64,000 nt of DNA from assembly GCA_023055505.1 (NCBI GenBank), contig JALIRH010000001.1, positions 121,183,723-121,247,722 on the forward strand, read 5' to 3'. Below the pieces are notes generated by a model that had not been told where the DNA came from, made no database searches, and saw only the letters and a list, made by a program, of their open reading frames with translations. The DNA is from Callipepla californica brunnescens (lineage: Eukaryota > Chordata > Aves > Galliformes > Odontophoridae). The position numbers and the translations under genes were made by a program. Shown in pieces: positions 53,868-64,000 of the stretch; position 1 is the first letter of the stretch; every line of letters begins with the position of its first letter.

Positions 53868-54270
53868 AGTGACGCAGTGAACGTAGTCGGCGTGTCAAAC
53901 CCCTTTTAGATGTCCATTTGAGAGACTGAGTTACCTGCTCCTCTCCTTCCCCCCTGCCCTGCCTTCACGAGGATGTTCTCAAACCTTTGATCTGTGCTGA
54001 AGGGTAGCAGAGGAATTGTTTGCTGAATGTGGAACGGCGTGCCACAGGGACACTGCTGATCTCACAGAGCGAGCTGTCTTTCCCTCTGTCTGGATGGGGG
54101 CAGGAGGGAGAAGGGTATATTTTACGGCCAAGAAGATCTGGGAACATCCAAACCTGACCTACACGTAACGAAGCCAGTTTGTTTTCATATTCCTGTGTTT
54201 ATTTTTTAAGAATTATGTGGAGCCTTAGACCGTGTTTATCTTAATAAATGAAATCTTTTGCTGGCTGGAC
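53868..54270 (+). other. PAK1: PAK1 3' UTR, proximal form
   Basis: Non-coding sequence after the TAA, with no repeat recognised. It ends about 20 nt past the AATAAA at 54243. The stretch just before that signal is T-rich and AT-rich, as expected near a cleavage site. The exact cleavage point is inferred, not seen. Confidence 0.6.
54243..54248 (+). terminator. AATAAA polyadenylation signal (proximal)
   Basis: Canonical hexamer about 375 nt after the PAK1 stop codon, followed within 30 nt by T/G-rich sequence (TTTTGCTGGCTGG). Most likely the main cleavage signal of a short 3' UTR. Confidence 0.6.
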
Positions 54271-54991
54271 TCTTCCTGCTTCTGCCAAGCTGCTCTTTAC
54301 ACCCCTCAAGCTGCCCTGTGCTTCAGATGAGTCGAGGAGGGAACGAAGCAGCAGCAGAAATATGAACAGCTCTAACAACTGAGAGGGGGACCGAGGGCAG
54401 GAACACTCAGCCCTCCTGCAGCACTGCTGCATGCTTCGGGGGAGCGAGGAGAAAGCTTCTGTGTGTGCCTGCTGCTGCTGCTGGACAGCTTAATTGGTGG
54501 GTGATCTTTTGGCCCAATGATGTGAATCAAGTTCTCTCCCCACACGCTTTCATTTCAGCTCGACTGGTTAAACAGATCTCAGATATTTGTGATATTTTAG
54601 AAAAAAAAAATCAGAGGAGAAATGAATGGATATTTCTTTTAGGGTTATTTCATCAGTGCTACGAGGCTTCGTGGAGGCCTGCCCTGTATGATAAAGCAAA
54701 CAGAGCAATTACTATTATAAACATAAGATATGCCTGCAAGATGATGTTGAAAACTCTTGTTTCTTAGACCAAGTCCGACTGAAAACAAACTGATCGTGGA
54801 TGCTGTTTTCCTGAAAGCAAAGGGACATTAATTTTCTTGGAATGAGAGAATAACCTGGTATCTTTATGCTACTGACTCCTTTGGTTGCTAATGATCTGTA
54901 AAAAAAAAACCCACAACATCAGGAAACCTGGAACTACTAGAGAGATTGGTTGTAAACACTGGGCTCATCTTCAGCTGTATACTGATTTTTT

Positions 54992-54997
54992 AATAAA
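54992..54997 (+). terminator. AATAAA polyadenylation signal (distal candidate)
   Basis: Second canonical hexamer about 1.1 kb after the stop codon, in TTTTTTAATAAAATGACTG. It could end a longer 3' UTR of roughly 1.1 kb. The downstream sequence is only modestly G/T-rich (CTTGGGGCTG). Confidence 0.4.
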
Positions 54998-55863
54998 ATG
55001 ACTGCTGAATTTCTTAACTTGGGGCTGAGGGAGGATTGGGGAATTCGCTGTCACCCACCAGCTCTGTCAGATGGGATTATCTTCCATGTTATTGTCACTG
55101 GGTTCTTGAAGGTGACAGATAAAGTGATAGAGGCTTCTGTAGCCCCATGGGACAGCAGGTGGCTCTGAAGGGGAGTAACTACACATTGAGGGAAGGGATG
55201 AAAGATCTCAGTGTGCTCGCTGTACATACCGCTTTGGTTATTTAAGGGCTGAGTTTAAATCAGATCTGGAGTAAATTTCCCTCCCCAAAACACTTGTGTT
55301 GCACAGAAACTCATTCCTGCTTCTTGCTGCTCTACCAATCCTTTCCCCTCTGCCCCAGGCTGTGATCCCAAGGTACATTTTTTTCCCCCACTCACCCTAC
55401 GATACGTGACAGTCCTTACACTGAGTTTGGCAGATAAAAAGTCTCTTGCTTTTTTTGTGCCTTCCCATCCTTTGTGCCAGAAGATGGTCACTGTTTGATT
55501 TGAAGTTACTGTGTTGTAAGTCCATTGCCAAATCTGCTGCCTCCTTCCCTTTCTATATGCATTTTTCATCTCCATGTAAGTTTCCCCTGACAGGATGAAT
55601 TCCTTGGGCAAACCAGCCAAGCTGGCAGCCATGGGGTAACCTCATCTGTTGGTGAGCTCTGCTTGCAGCTTAGGTGAGAATGGGAAAGGGGAGGCTACTA
55701 CTAACCCTCTTCGTTAAGGGGTTTGTTTTTATAATCTGTGGAAGTATCAGAATGGCGTATGTGGGAAAATGGGTACGAAGGGCTAGATCTCACTTGAACT
55801 AAAATCTGCTGTGGCTCTGCTCTTACAGACTGAGCAGTTGGCTTCTTATGACAGCACGTGACC

Positions 55864-55928
55864 CATGAATCAGTGTATGGCTTAGGTTGGAAGGGGCCTC
55901 AGAGGTCATCTAGTTCCAACCCCCAGTG
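55864..55928 (-). repeat. CR1 3' tail fragment
   Basis: GGCTTAGGTTGGAAGGGGCC, TCAGAGGTCATCTAGTTCCA, ACCCCC. About 65 nt. Confidence 0.88.
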
Positions 55929-56874
55929 AATGCATTGTATGTCCCTGTCTTCCCTTCACCTTCCTTTCCCACTCTCCCCTTGGCATCCAGTAGAGCTGTG
56001 TATCGTACCACAGATATATCCTACCTGCCAGCACATGCATGAGCTTATTTTTCTGCAGGAGGACTTACACATTTCCACAAAGGAGGTGAGAAGGATCATT
56101 TCGGAGTTCCTCTCTTGGATTCTCTGTTGCCTACTGGAAAAGAATCAATGTGAACGTCTTTGTTCCTGTCCTTACCTTGGTGATTTGCTTCTGTTTCTTG
56201 ACTTCAGCTTTTTGGATTGGTCCTTACTGGTTTCTGACAGCTGCTTGAGAGTGATGTACAAAGAAGCTTTAAGGCAGTAGCAGTGACACATCAGCCTGTT
56301 GTATTTTACTCACCTGTGATGAGAAAGAAGTCAACCTGCCGTGGTGTGCCTGGCCCTGGTTCCAAGTTAGCAGAAACATCATATTAAAGATAAAAGTTGT
56401 AGTTACCTGAAGCTTAGGAGGATTGGATATGTTTTTCATGCAGAGATGCATCCTTTTCTCCACTCCATCACCTTGTTTCAGCACCTGCATCAGCTCTTGC
56501 AGCGCATTCTTGTCACTAACCAGAGCACTGAAATAGCTCTTGAATGACTTAGGAAGTCATTACTGTGGCGTATTTTTCTGCAGACGTCTTGACGGCTGTG
56601 ATTTGAGATCAGCTTTTAATTAGAGAGCTGCTTTGGTGGCTTTCCTGTTGGTTTTTCATTTGTGTTGAACCTACTGTATGAACTGGTCCTGCTGAGTCCA
56701 AGCCCTTTTTAATCACAGCCCTTGGTTATTAACGTTAGATTCTCTTCTATATTAGAACATGCAATGTTAAGTTGTTTGACTATTGATTCTGAAGACCTGG
56801 GTCCTTTTTAAGGGATCTTAAGCAAGCCTGCCAGGTTACGTGCAGAAGTTGTGTAATGCACTACAGCTCACACA

Positions 56875-56972
56875 TCGCAGGATCATTGAGGTTGGAAAAG
56901 ACCACTGAGATCATCTCATCCAACTGTTGACCCATCACCACTATACCCACCAACCGTGGCCCTGAAGCATGA
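56875..56972 (-). repeat. CR1 3' tail fragment
   Basis: CGCAGGATCATTGAGGTTGG, AAAAGACCACTGAGATCATC, CCACCAACCGTGGCCCTGA. Confidence 0.88.
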
Positions 56973-57243
56973 GAAAGGCCGTCACTTCAGAGCTGAGATT
57001 TCCATTGCTGTCTCCTAAAATACCACAGGTTGATAACAATAGGTGATATTTGCAGCGAAGTGCTTTGCAAAAATGGTCTGAAGTGGCCAATGGTTGGTTG
57101 GTACTTGCTTTTAGACTTGCCAATCTTTGCAGAGAACGAAAGGCTCAGACCAAAGTCCTAGGGGATAGATGCTTGTTTGAGCATCTTTCCTAGCTGAGAG
57201 CTGGCAGTTCCATTTGGACTCTTGATAATAATGTAAATATTAC

Positions 57244-57440
57244 GGGATCACAGGATTGTAGGGCTTGGAAGAGACCCCAAGAGATCACTGAATCCAACCC
57301 CATAGCCAAAGCAGGTACCCTTCAGTAGGTGGCACAAGGAGGCATCCAGCCAGGTCCTGAATATCTCCACAAAAGGAGACTCCACCACCTCTCCAGGAAA
57401 CCTGTTCCAGTGCTCCATCGCCTCTACTGTGAAGAAAAGT
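57244..57440 (-). repeat. CR1 LINE 3' fragment
   Basis: GGATCACAGGATTGTAGGGC, TTGGAAGAGACCCCAAGAGA, GACTCCACCACCTCTCCAGG. Confidence 0.88.
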
Positions 57441-59253
57441 TTAGAAAGTTGTTATAAAATGGTAAAGTCATAAAAAAGTTGTTAAGAAATTAAAATTGTC
57501 GAAGATAAAGTCTGATTCTCTGCTCTTCCTAGCGTAGAATACCAAAGCTTGTATGAATGGCTTCTCATTTTCACCATCGTAGAGAACTTGTGGATGTATT
57601 TTGATGTTGTTGGATTGTTTCTGTTCCATCGTTGGCTGCAGACAGATCACAGCATCATATGTGGGGTCTCGAGAAGCAGACACCAACCTCAGCACACAAG
57701 AGCTGGATGGAAACGTGCAGACAAGTTGAATATCTGCAGGAAAGGAGCAGGAGGAGGAGGTGTTGGTCCAAGGAAGAAGGAAAGGTTAAAAGCTCGGTTC
57801 CACGATCCCTGGGGAAATTCAGGGAGGAGTGGGGGGGACCTTTCCTGAGAACTGAGGGTGCTCCAAGTGGGAGCTGAAGCAGTATGGCTCTGAGTTACAG
57901 CCCATGCTAAGCGAGCTGGAGCCAATCGGGGAGGTTGTCAAGAATGACAAAATTCAGCTGGAAAGAAAAAGGGGATGTTTGGATGGAGGAGGTAACCTTG
58001 TTGTGCCAAGGAAATGGAGAGAGGCCAGATTTTCAGGTACACGAAAACACAGAAGCAAATTAAAATCAGGCCCCTGTGTATGGCAAGAAACTCATTCCCA
58101 TCTTTCAGTTCAGTATCCTTTCTCCATCACCACTGCTTTGGGATCATGTCGACAGCCTCCGTATATTGAGATCGTGTTTGCAGCAAAGACTTTATTACTC
58201 CACTGCAGCACTGACCTGTGGGCAGATCCTTGTGTCCTGCCCTGGGAAATAACAAGAGCTGTGGCTGTTCTAAACTCAGCTAGGAAATTTGTTCCTCTTT
58301 CTTTGTGCTGTCGTGGCGTAGCTCTCTGATGGTGCCCGGTTTGTTTGACGTGCGAGGTCAGCTCAGCCCTTTGGACAACGAAATGGAAACTTTAAATAAA
58401 ACCCAAATGAATTACCTGGTTCTACTTTGTTTCAGCAATGTGTGCAGAAATGAGTGGGATGCTTGAAGGAGGAGCCGTGATTCTCTGGTCTGTTTTAATT
58501 AGATCTTACCTGATAGAGCTTAGAGTGGCGGAGCTGAAGCACTGAGCAGGCAACCACTGTGCTGCCAGATTGGGGATCTTGAATACTCCATAATGGCAAT
58601 TTGGAGTGCAGTTATGGCTATTTCTCTGGAGGTAGCACCTGCCCCAGACTTTAAAACTTTTACTTTGTTGTTCCTAAACATAGTGCTTTGGCCTTTTAGT
58701 TCCTGTGCGGCTCCAGCATAGCCCCATCTATTGCTAGGGTTTAAGGAGAGGTGATGCCTTGTGTAAGAGCAGGATCAGTGTGACAAGGTGGCAGCAAGAG
58801 GGGAACACACCACTTTAGCTCTGAGCCAGACAGCAAACTGGCATCTGAATTCTAATGGGAACGGTTGTTCTGCAGATCTTCATCTATTTGGGAGCGAGGA
58901 GGGGGAAATGAGCACGAGGAGAAGCGATGCTGGTAGGTACAATGGGCTCATTATGCTGCCATGCAGACAACGTTTTTCCTACATCCCTCTTTTTTTTTTT
59001 TTTTTTGCACCGAGAGCAGTTCCAGGTTGTGGTCCCCACGGTCATATTTCGGGAGAATTTAGAACTTGAACTCAGTGAGCTTGCGGGCTCCTCAGGCTGC
59101 TCCTTTCCCATTCCTGGGGCTGTAATGCCCTCTCCTGGCAGCTGCGCTGGGGATGCCTTTCTCTTAATGTTTCCTAATTTCCACTGCAAAGCTTGAAGTT
59201 TGCAGGCTGCATGCTGAAGGCAGCCGGCACAGCAGCAGGTATAAGAGAATTGT

Positions 59254-59325
59254 CGTAGAATCACTCAATCACAGAAATATTTCAGTTGGAAGAGCCCCTT
59301 AAGGCTGTGTAGTCCAGCTCCCCTC
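59254..59325 (-). repeat. CR1 3' tail fragment
   Basis: CGTAGAATCACTCAATCACA, TTTCAGTTGGAAGAGCCCCT. It faces the + strand CR1 that follows. Confidence 0.8.
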
Positions 59326-59360
59326 TAAGATCCCCTCTAAGGGAATTGCCCTACCATACT

Positions 59361-59700
59361 CATCTCCTGGAGGCTGAAGGCTGCCTCCTGAAAGGAGGTT
59401 GTGGTGAGATGAGGTCGGCCTCTTCTCCCAGGTAACGGTGATAGGATGAGAGGTGATGGCCTGAAGTTGTGCCTGGGGTGGGTCAGGTTGACTACTGGAA
59501 AAAGGTTGCTCTTGGAAAGAGTGGCACTGCAGTGGCACAGGCTGCCTTAGGGAGGTGGTGGAGTCACCATCCATGGAGGTGATTAGAACTTGTGGAGATG
59601 TGGCACTGAGGGATGTGGCCAGTGGGCGTGGAGGGGATGAGTTGAGGTTGGATTTGGTGATCTTAGAGATCTTTTCCAACCTTAATGATTCTATGATTCC
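59361..59700 (+). repeat. CR1 LINE 3' region
   Basis: GGCCTCTTCTCCCAGGTAAC, TGGCACAGGCTGCCTTAGGG, TCACCATCCATGGAGGTG and ending AATGATTCTATGATTC. About 340 nt, well preserved. Confidence 0.94.
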
Positions 59701-60993
59701 AGTGTTGGTGTGCCCACGCTTAGAGGAGTGCAAACCTGGTCAGGAAGGAGCCATCACATGAACGCTGGGTTAGTGCTGATGTGGGCTTTGCTGCCAGGGA
59801 GACCTCTCCCTGCCATGCCATCCTGTGAGCCATTGAAGACAGGATTCTGTGACTGACAATGGACCTGGAAATAGCTTGGACAGGACCCAAATGACAAGTG
59901 TGTAGCAAAGTTTGTTCCCTGAGAGTCCTTTTGCAGTAGAGAGGCACTAGACAACATTTTCTCCTAGCAGCCATGAAATATCTCTTACCCTACATCTTCT
60001 GCCCCAAACCCATTACCCACACAACTTTGGGGCTATTGATCCTACTTGCCTTCAAAGCCAGAGTCCTGCAGTAGCATCCAAGACTTGAGTGCAGTGGAAC
60101 TGTGCCATAAGGGGCAGTGGGCAGATGATAATCCACTGGTTTCTCACCAGAGAAGAAAGAGAGCTGAAATGCTAAGGGCTGCTCCTGGGGGATGGACTGA
60201 CACAGAAGAGTGGTGCCTCTGCCATTCCCCACACTGCTTTGCTGAAGTGTAGAAACATCTAGCACTTCCCCAAGCTTTTCCTCACTCCTCCTTGTATCTG
60301 CTTCTCCGAGCCCTCCTTGGGTTAACTCAGCTTGCACATCCTGTCTTTCATCACCAACCATCATTTCCAATGGGAAAGAGCAACATGATCCCATAGATTA
60401 AAAGATAGCCATAAAATATGGGAAAAGAAATGAGAGGACAGGCACTCACCCTCTTTATATTATGCCTGTCAGAGGTGGCAGGACATGAATCTGTGTATTT
60501 CTCACCCAAGTGCAGCCCTGGACTCTGCATCCAGTCTGACACCTGGGGGAGGACACATCCCTGCTCCTGGCGCTCCCTGTTTATGCCATTCCCTGTGGTT
60601 TTATCTTCAGATGCACAACTCACCTGAGTTCAAGGCTGATATCCCCGAGTAGGGTTTCTACAACACCAGGTACCCACAGATACCTCCTTTATGGGCTCAT
60701 AAACCTCAGGGCTGGGCTTGCTGGTGTCAGATCCCATTTTGGTGCCTGTCTGATTGAGGTCCATCACGTGGAGCACAATAACCACACAGCTGTGCTTCAG
60801 TGACAGCTGCTAGCAGGGCTGGGACACAGGTGGGGGCATGGGGCAAGGGTTTTCTGGTCAAGATAAGGCACTGGACTCTGAGCTGCAGATAACAGAGAGA
60901 GCAAACTGCAACACAGAGGGCTTTGAGCCTGCCACCAGAAGGAAGGGAAAGATGCAAAACCACAGTGTTGTTCTGGGGGAGGTCATCTGACGG

Positions 60994-61050
60994 GACAAGA
61001 AGGAATGGCCTCAAGTTGCACCTGGGGAGGTTCAGGTGAACTGCCTAAAA
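60994..61050 (+). repeat. CR1 internal fragment
   Basis: GGAATGGCCTCAAGTTGCAC, CTGGGGAGGTTCAGG matches CR1 about 250 nt from its 3' end, then the match stops. Confidence 0.75.
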
Positions 61051-61251
61051 GACACCGGATCATCATTTCTGCCCTCTCCTTCCCTGCCCTGTGAAGGCGC
61101 TTCGCTTTTGAGAGACCCTTGGATCCATCTTATCATCCAGAAGAAAGATCCCAATGTAAAAGATGATGGATGAGACGTCTGCACTGGTGGTGTTTCAGGC
61201 TTCGGGGCTGGGGGGCATAATTCTTTTGATCTCTTGTGCAGCAAAGAGGGT

Positions 61252-61343
61252 TTAGGGACACGGTTAGTGGGCACAGTGGTGATGGGTTGATGCTTGGACT
61301 CGGTGACCTTAACGGTCTTTTCCAACCTTCACAATGCTATGAA
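61252..61343 (+). repeat. CR1 3' tail fragment
   Basis: GGACACGGTTAGTGGGCACA, TGCTTGGACTCGGTGACCTT, TTTTCCAACCTTCACAATGC. Confidence 0.88.
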
Positions 61344-61549
61344 AGAGCCGTGCAGGAGGAGGAGGTGGCTGAGGTGAGCTGTGCTGCCCGAGAAACTTCA
61401 CAGCTGCCTCCCCGACAGCCACAGTATGTTGGGAGTTACAAAATTCAACAGCACAAAATGCTTTTGTTATGCTGATTTGCCCCTCACCCCCTCTGAAGAA
61501 AGTTATGTCTCTAATAGGATTAAGTTATTAAAGCCCCAAAAACACTGGG

Positions 61550-61566
61550 AAAAAAAAAAAAAAAAA
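61550..61566. repeat. Poly(A) run of 17
   Basis: A run followed by an A/C-rich stretch to about 61592; no element recognised upstream of it. Confidence 0.9.
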
Positions 61567-62856
61567 CAACCACCAAAACAACAAAAAACAAATAAGCACT
61601 GTTTGTGTCTGGGAGCTGTTCTGAAATAGTGTGCAGCAGATTTCTGCCTGAGGCTTACAGATGCAGGAAATGCTCTCCCAGAGGATGCTGAGGATCAGCG
61701 ATGATGTGTCTTGCCAAAGTATTTGGGATATTTCCCCGAACCCCATCCTGCAGACACCCCGTTCTGCTGGAGCAGCATTTTAGCACCAAGCTCTCACTTT
61801 CTGCATGGGATGGACCTAACCTGGGCTCACCCAGTTTCTCCCAGAGCCGTATAGTGAGTGGCTGCCCACGTCCCGTGATGGGATTTGAATTCTCCCAGCC
61901 TTGAGGACTGAATTTATTAAGCCTCACGTGGCCCCTCCTACCGTGGGAGGGACGGCTCCGCAGCCTCACTAATGCTGGGTGTCACGGAGCTGTGCCACCA
62001 TTCGGACCCGGAGTGTCACGATCAAAGGACACCGTCACCCAAGTGTGGCAGACAGCAGGAATACCCCTCCACGTGCACCCTGCTGAGGTGAGTTCCTTCC
62101 AGCATCCTCATTCCAGAGATGATCTTTGGTGAAATGCATCCCTCCGACTCATCCCTGCCTGCTCTAAAAGTTAGCACAGCACTGGGGGGGATTTCGATGA
62201 CTTTTCTTTAATTCTTTGGAGTTTTGAGAGTGTTGTTCGGCATCCAACAGTGGTGCGACCGAACTGTTTTCTGCATGGGTAGAGAAAACAAAGCCTGAAA
62301 AGCTGGAGAGTGGAGAGAATTGATAATAAAGGGGGAGCGAAGTGCAATTTAGGGGGTTTCTGGTGGATTTCTGGGGGAGGAAAAAGGCAGTGAGCAGCCC
62401 AGCTTCTCTCCCAGATGAGTTTGCTGTGAGCTGTGGAGAGGAGGAATGGAGCTGGGATGAGGTATGAGCAGTGGGTGGCCATGGGGCTGCAGGGAGGGAA
62501 GCGGCGGGCGAGCATTCCTAATGCCTCTCGGATAAAGGGCTGTTTCCATAGGAATTGGGAGAAAGGAGCCTCTCTCTTTCTTCCCATGGCGTGTGAACGG
62601 GGAGGTCGTCCCGGGAACAAATAACCCGTGGAAGGGGAACATCTGGGAACAGCTGCAAATAATCATGACCCATTCAGGGAGGCTGAGAGCAGGCAATGGC
62701 ACTCGGGTCCAGCTCATCCTTCATGTCCCTGGGGCAGACAATGGTGACCCTTCCCCAGGCTGGGTGCCTTGACATAGGGTCGGTGGTGCAGGTGTAAATC
62801 TAGGAGGAGAGCATCCTGGGGAGCTGCTGTAAATCCAGGGACCAGCACTGAGCCAA

Positions 62857-62950
62857 GTTTGGGTTGGATAATGTGGGTTTGGGTTTGACTCTATGCCTTT
62901 GCACTTCGGGATAATGTGGGTTTGGGTTGGATAATGCAGGTTTTGGTTGG
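62857..62950. repeat. Imperfect local repeat with TGGATAATG units
   Basis: The phrase GGATAATGTGGGTTTGGGTT occurs at about 62867, recurs nearly exactly (GGATAATG...) at 62909, and a diverged third unit follows (GGATAATGCAGGTTTTGGTT). Confidence 0.8.
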
Positions 62951-63779
62951 CTGAAGGTCCAGCCTACGGTGTGTATCTCTTGACTCCTTCTCCTTACTTA
63001 GGGATTCCTGGTCTCCCAATGGGGTTTCTCTGCATTCATCCTCTGGCACAGGACTCCAGGTGGAAGGGAAAAGAGAAGTAATTTCCTACAGCTGCTCAAA
63101 GTGTTTAGCTACGTTTCACTAAAGGAAACGCAGAAAGTGCTGTGGGACCATCTGGATTTTAATTAAAAAAACCCCTCTGGATGTAAAAGGAGCCAAAGCT
63201 GCCTCTTCCTTTCCAACTTTGCTGTTGAAATGTTTAAAAGGTGTGTGAGATTTCTAGGGCACTTCGAAAACTTTGATGAGAAACAAGTTCTACGAGCAGC
63301 CATCGGACTGGGGAGGTGACTGGATGGTGTCTGGTGGACTTCATGTGCCATAGGGGTGATAAAAATGCAGCTCTTTAAGCTCAGTGACAGCTTGTTGCAG
63401 GACGACCTTTGTGCAAGTGGGTGCTTAGTGTGATAAAAAGCAACTATGGCAGAAAACATGATTTCTCCAGGTTTGTGGCCCTTTGGCAGTAAGATTTGCT
63501 AACACTTGTTGCTATGTGGGAATGGGTTTGGGAGACAGCACGTCAACTGAGGGGTGAAACAAATCCCACCCGTGGCCAAGCTTTGGGCACCTCGTACAAG
63601 GGAGAGGAGGCTGCCTGCAGGTGCTCATGTCTTCAGCATCTCATCCTCACCTCATCCTTTATGCGCGAGCTTTTTGGTGGCTGAGAGTTTGTTGTTTGGT
63701 GAGATCCCTTGTATTGGGAGGTTGGTCTTGGTTCTTGTTCCCTACAACGCCTCACCAGCAGGACATTGGTGTAGGGTGT

Positions 63780-63861
63780 AGGGAACCTGCTTTGGCAGGG
63801 GGGTTGGACTCAATGATCTCTAGAGGTCCCTTCCAACCCCTATGATTCTATGATTCTATGA
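63780..63861 (+). repeat. CR1 3' tail with intact octamer repeats
   Basis: CTGCTTTGGCAGGGGGGTTG, GACTCAATGATCTCTAGAGG, TCCCTTCCAACCCCTATGAT, then ATTCTATG copies. The well-kept tail suggests a younger copy of the subfamily nested at 18747. Confidence 0.92.
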
Positions 63862-64000
63862 CATCGGCATCTGCGGCATTTCATCCTTTCTTTGTTCCCT
63901 CCAGGAAAAAAAAAAAAGAGGGAAGGAATTTGAGTCTTTCAAGGGCTGAGCAATCACCATCCCTGGAGGTGGAGGGTGGATGTCACAGTGACATCACAGT

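Larger units (their letters stand above)
55016..64000. other. Intergenic region downstream of PAK1
   Basis: No gene recognised on either strand. It contains several CR1 copies (listed), an A run at 61550-61566 and an imperfect repeat near 62857-62950. Stretches 55929-56874, 57441-59253, 59701-60993 and 61344-63779 show nothing else I can name. In mammals GDPD4 and MYO7A lie downstream of PAK1; no exon of either was recognised. Confidence 0.6.

Noticed and set aside
63950..63980. Possible CR1 piece at the right edge (CACCATCCCTGGAGGTGGAG)
   Set aside because: Only about 20 nt match before the window ends; too little to call.
54300..64000. Search for GDPD4 or MYO7A exons expected downstream by synteny
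   Set aside because: No exon-like stretch with recognisable glycerophosphodiesterase or myosin motifs was found on either strand.

Overview
This window is vertebrate, almost certainly avian, nuclear DNA. It holds one protein-coding gene that I can support: the complete coding region of PAK1 (p21-activated kinase 1) on the + strand, from 26340 to 53867 in 14 coding exons. Spliced, the exons give 1,635 nt: 544 residues plus a TAA stop. All exon joins keep frame and all introns are GT-AG. The bird assignment rests on the dominant interspersed repeat. More than thirty pieces of CR1 (the chicken-repeat-1 LINE family) are scattered on both strands, many ending in the typical ATTCTATG-type tail. A galliform such as chicken fits well, but the species cannot be proven from sequence alone.

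Layout. 1-26318: non-coding, AT-moderate sequence with CR1 copies and no CpG island. I read it as the large 5' UTR intron, or upstream flank, of PAK1; the first non-coding exon and promoter are probably left of the window or not recognisable. 26319-53867: PAK1 coding exons. 53868 to about 54270 (or about 55015): 3' UTR with two AATAAA signals. About 55015-64000: intergenic sequence with more CR1, no recognisable gene and a few simple or imperfect repeats.

Product. The protein is a group I PAK. It has the N-terminal proline-rich (NCK-type) motif, CRIB Cdc42/Rac-binding motif, autoinhibitory segment, acidic run, PIX-binding proline motif, and a C-terminal serine/threonine kinase domain with all catalytic residues intact (K298, E314, HRD D388, DFG D406, activation-loop T422). 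Compared with the human protein as I remember it, two regulatory phosphorylation sites look changed: the residue-149 serine is leucine, and the Cdk-type Thr-Pro at human T212 is missing.

I found no previously undescribed biological system. The points worth a second look are PAK1 isoform and regulatory details (tandem donor, polyA hexamer beside a 3' splice site in a very short intron, second open frame in the last exon, lost phosphosites) and CR1 architecture (nested insertions, an inverted pair inside an intron, antisense bias, a decayed reverse-transcriptase fragment).
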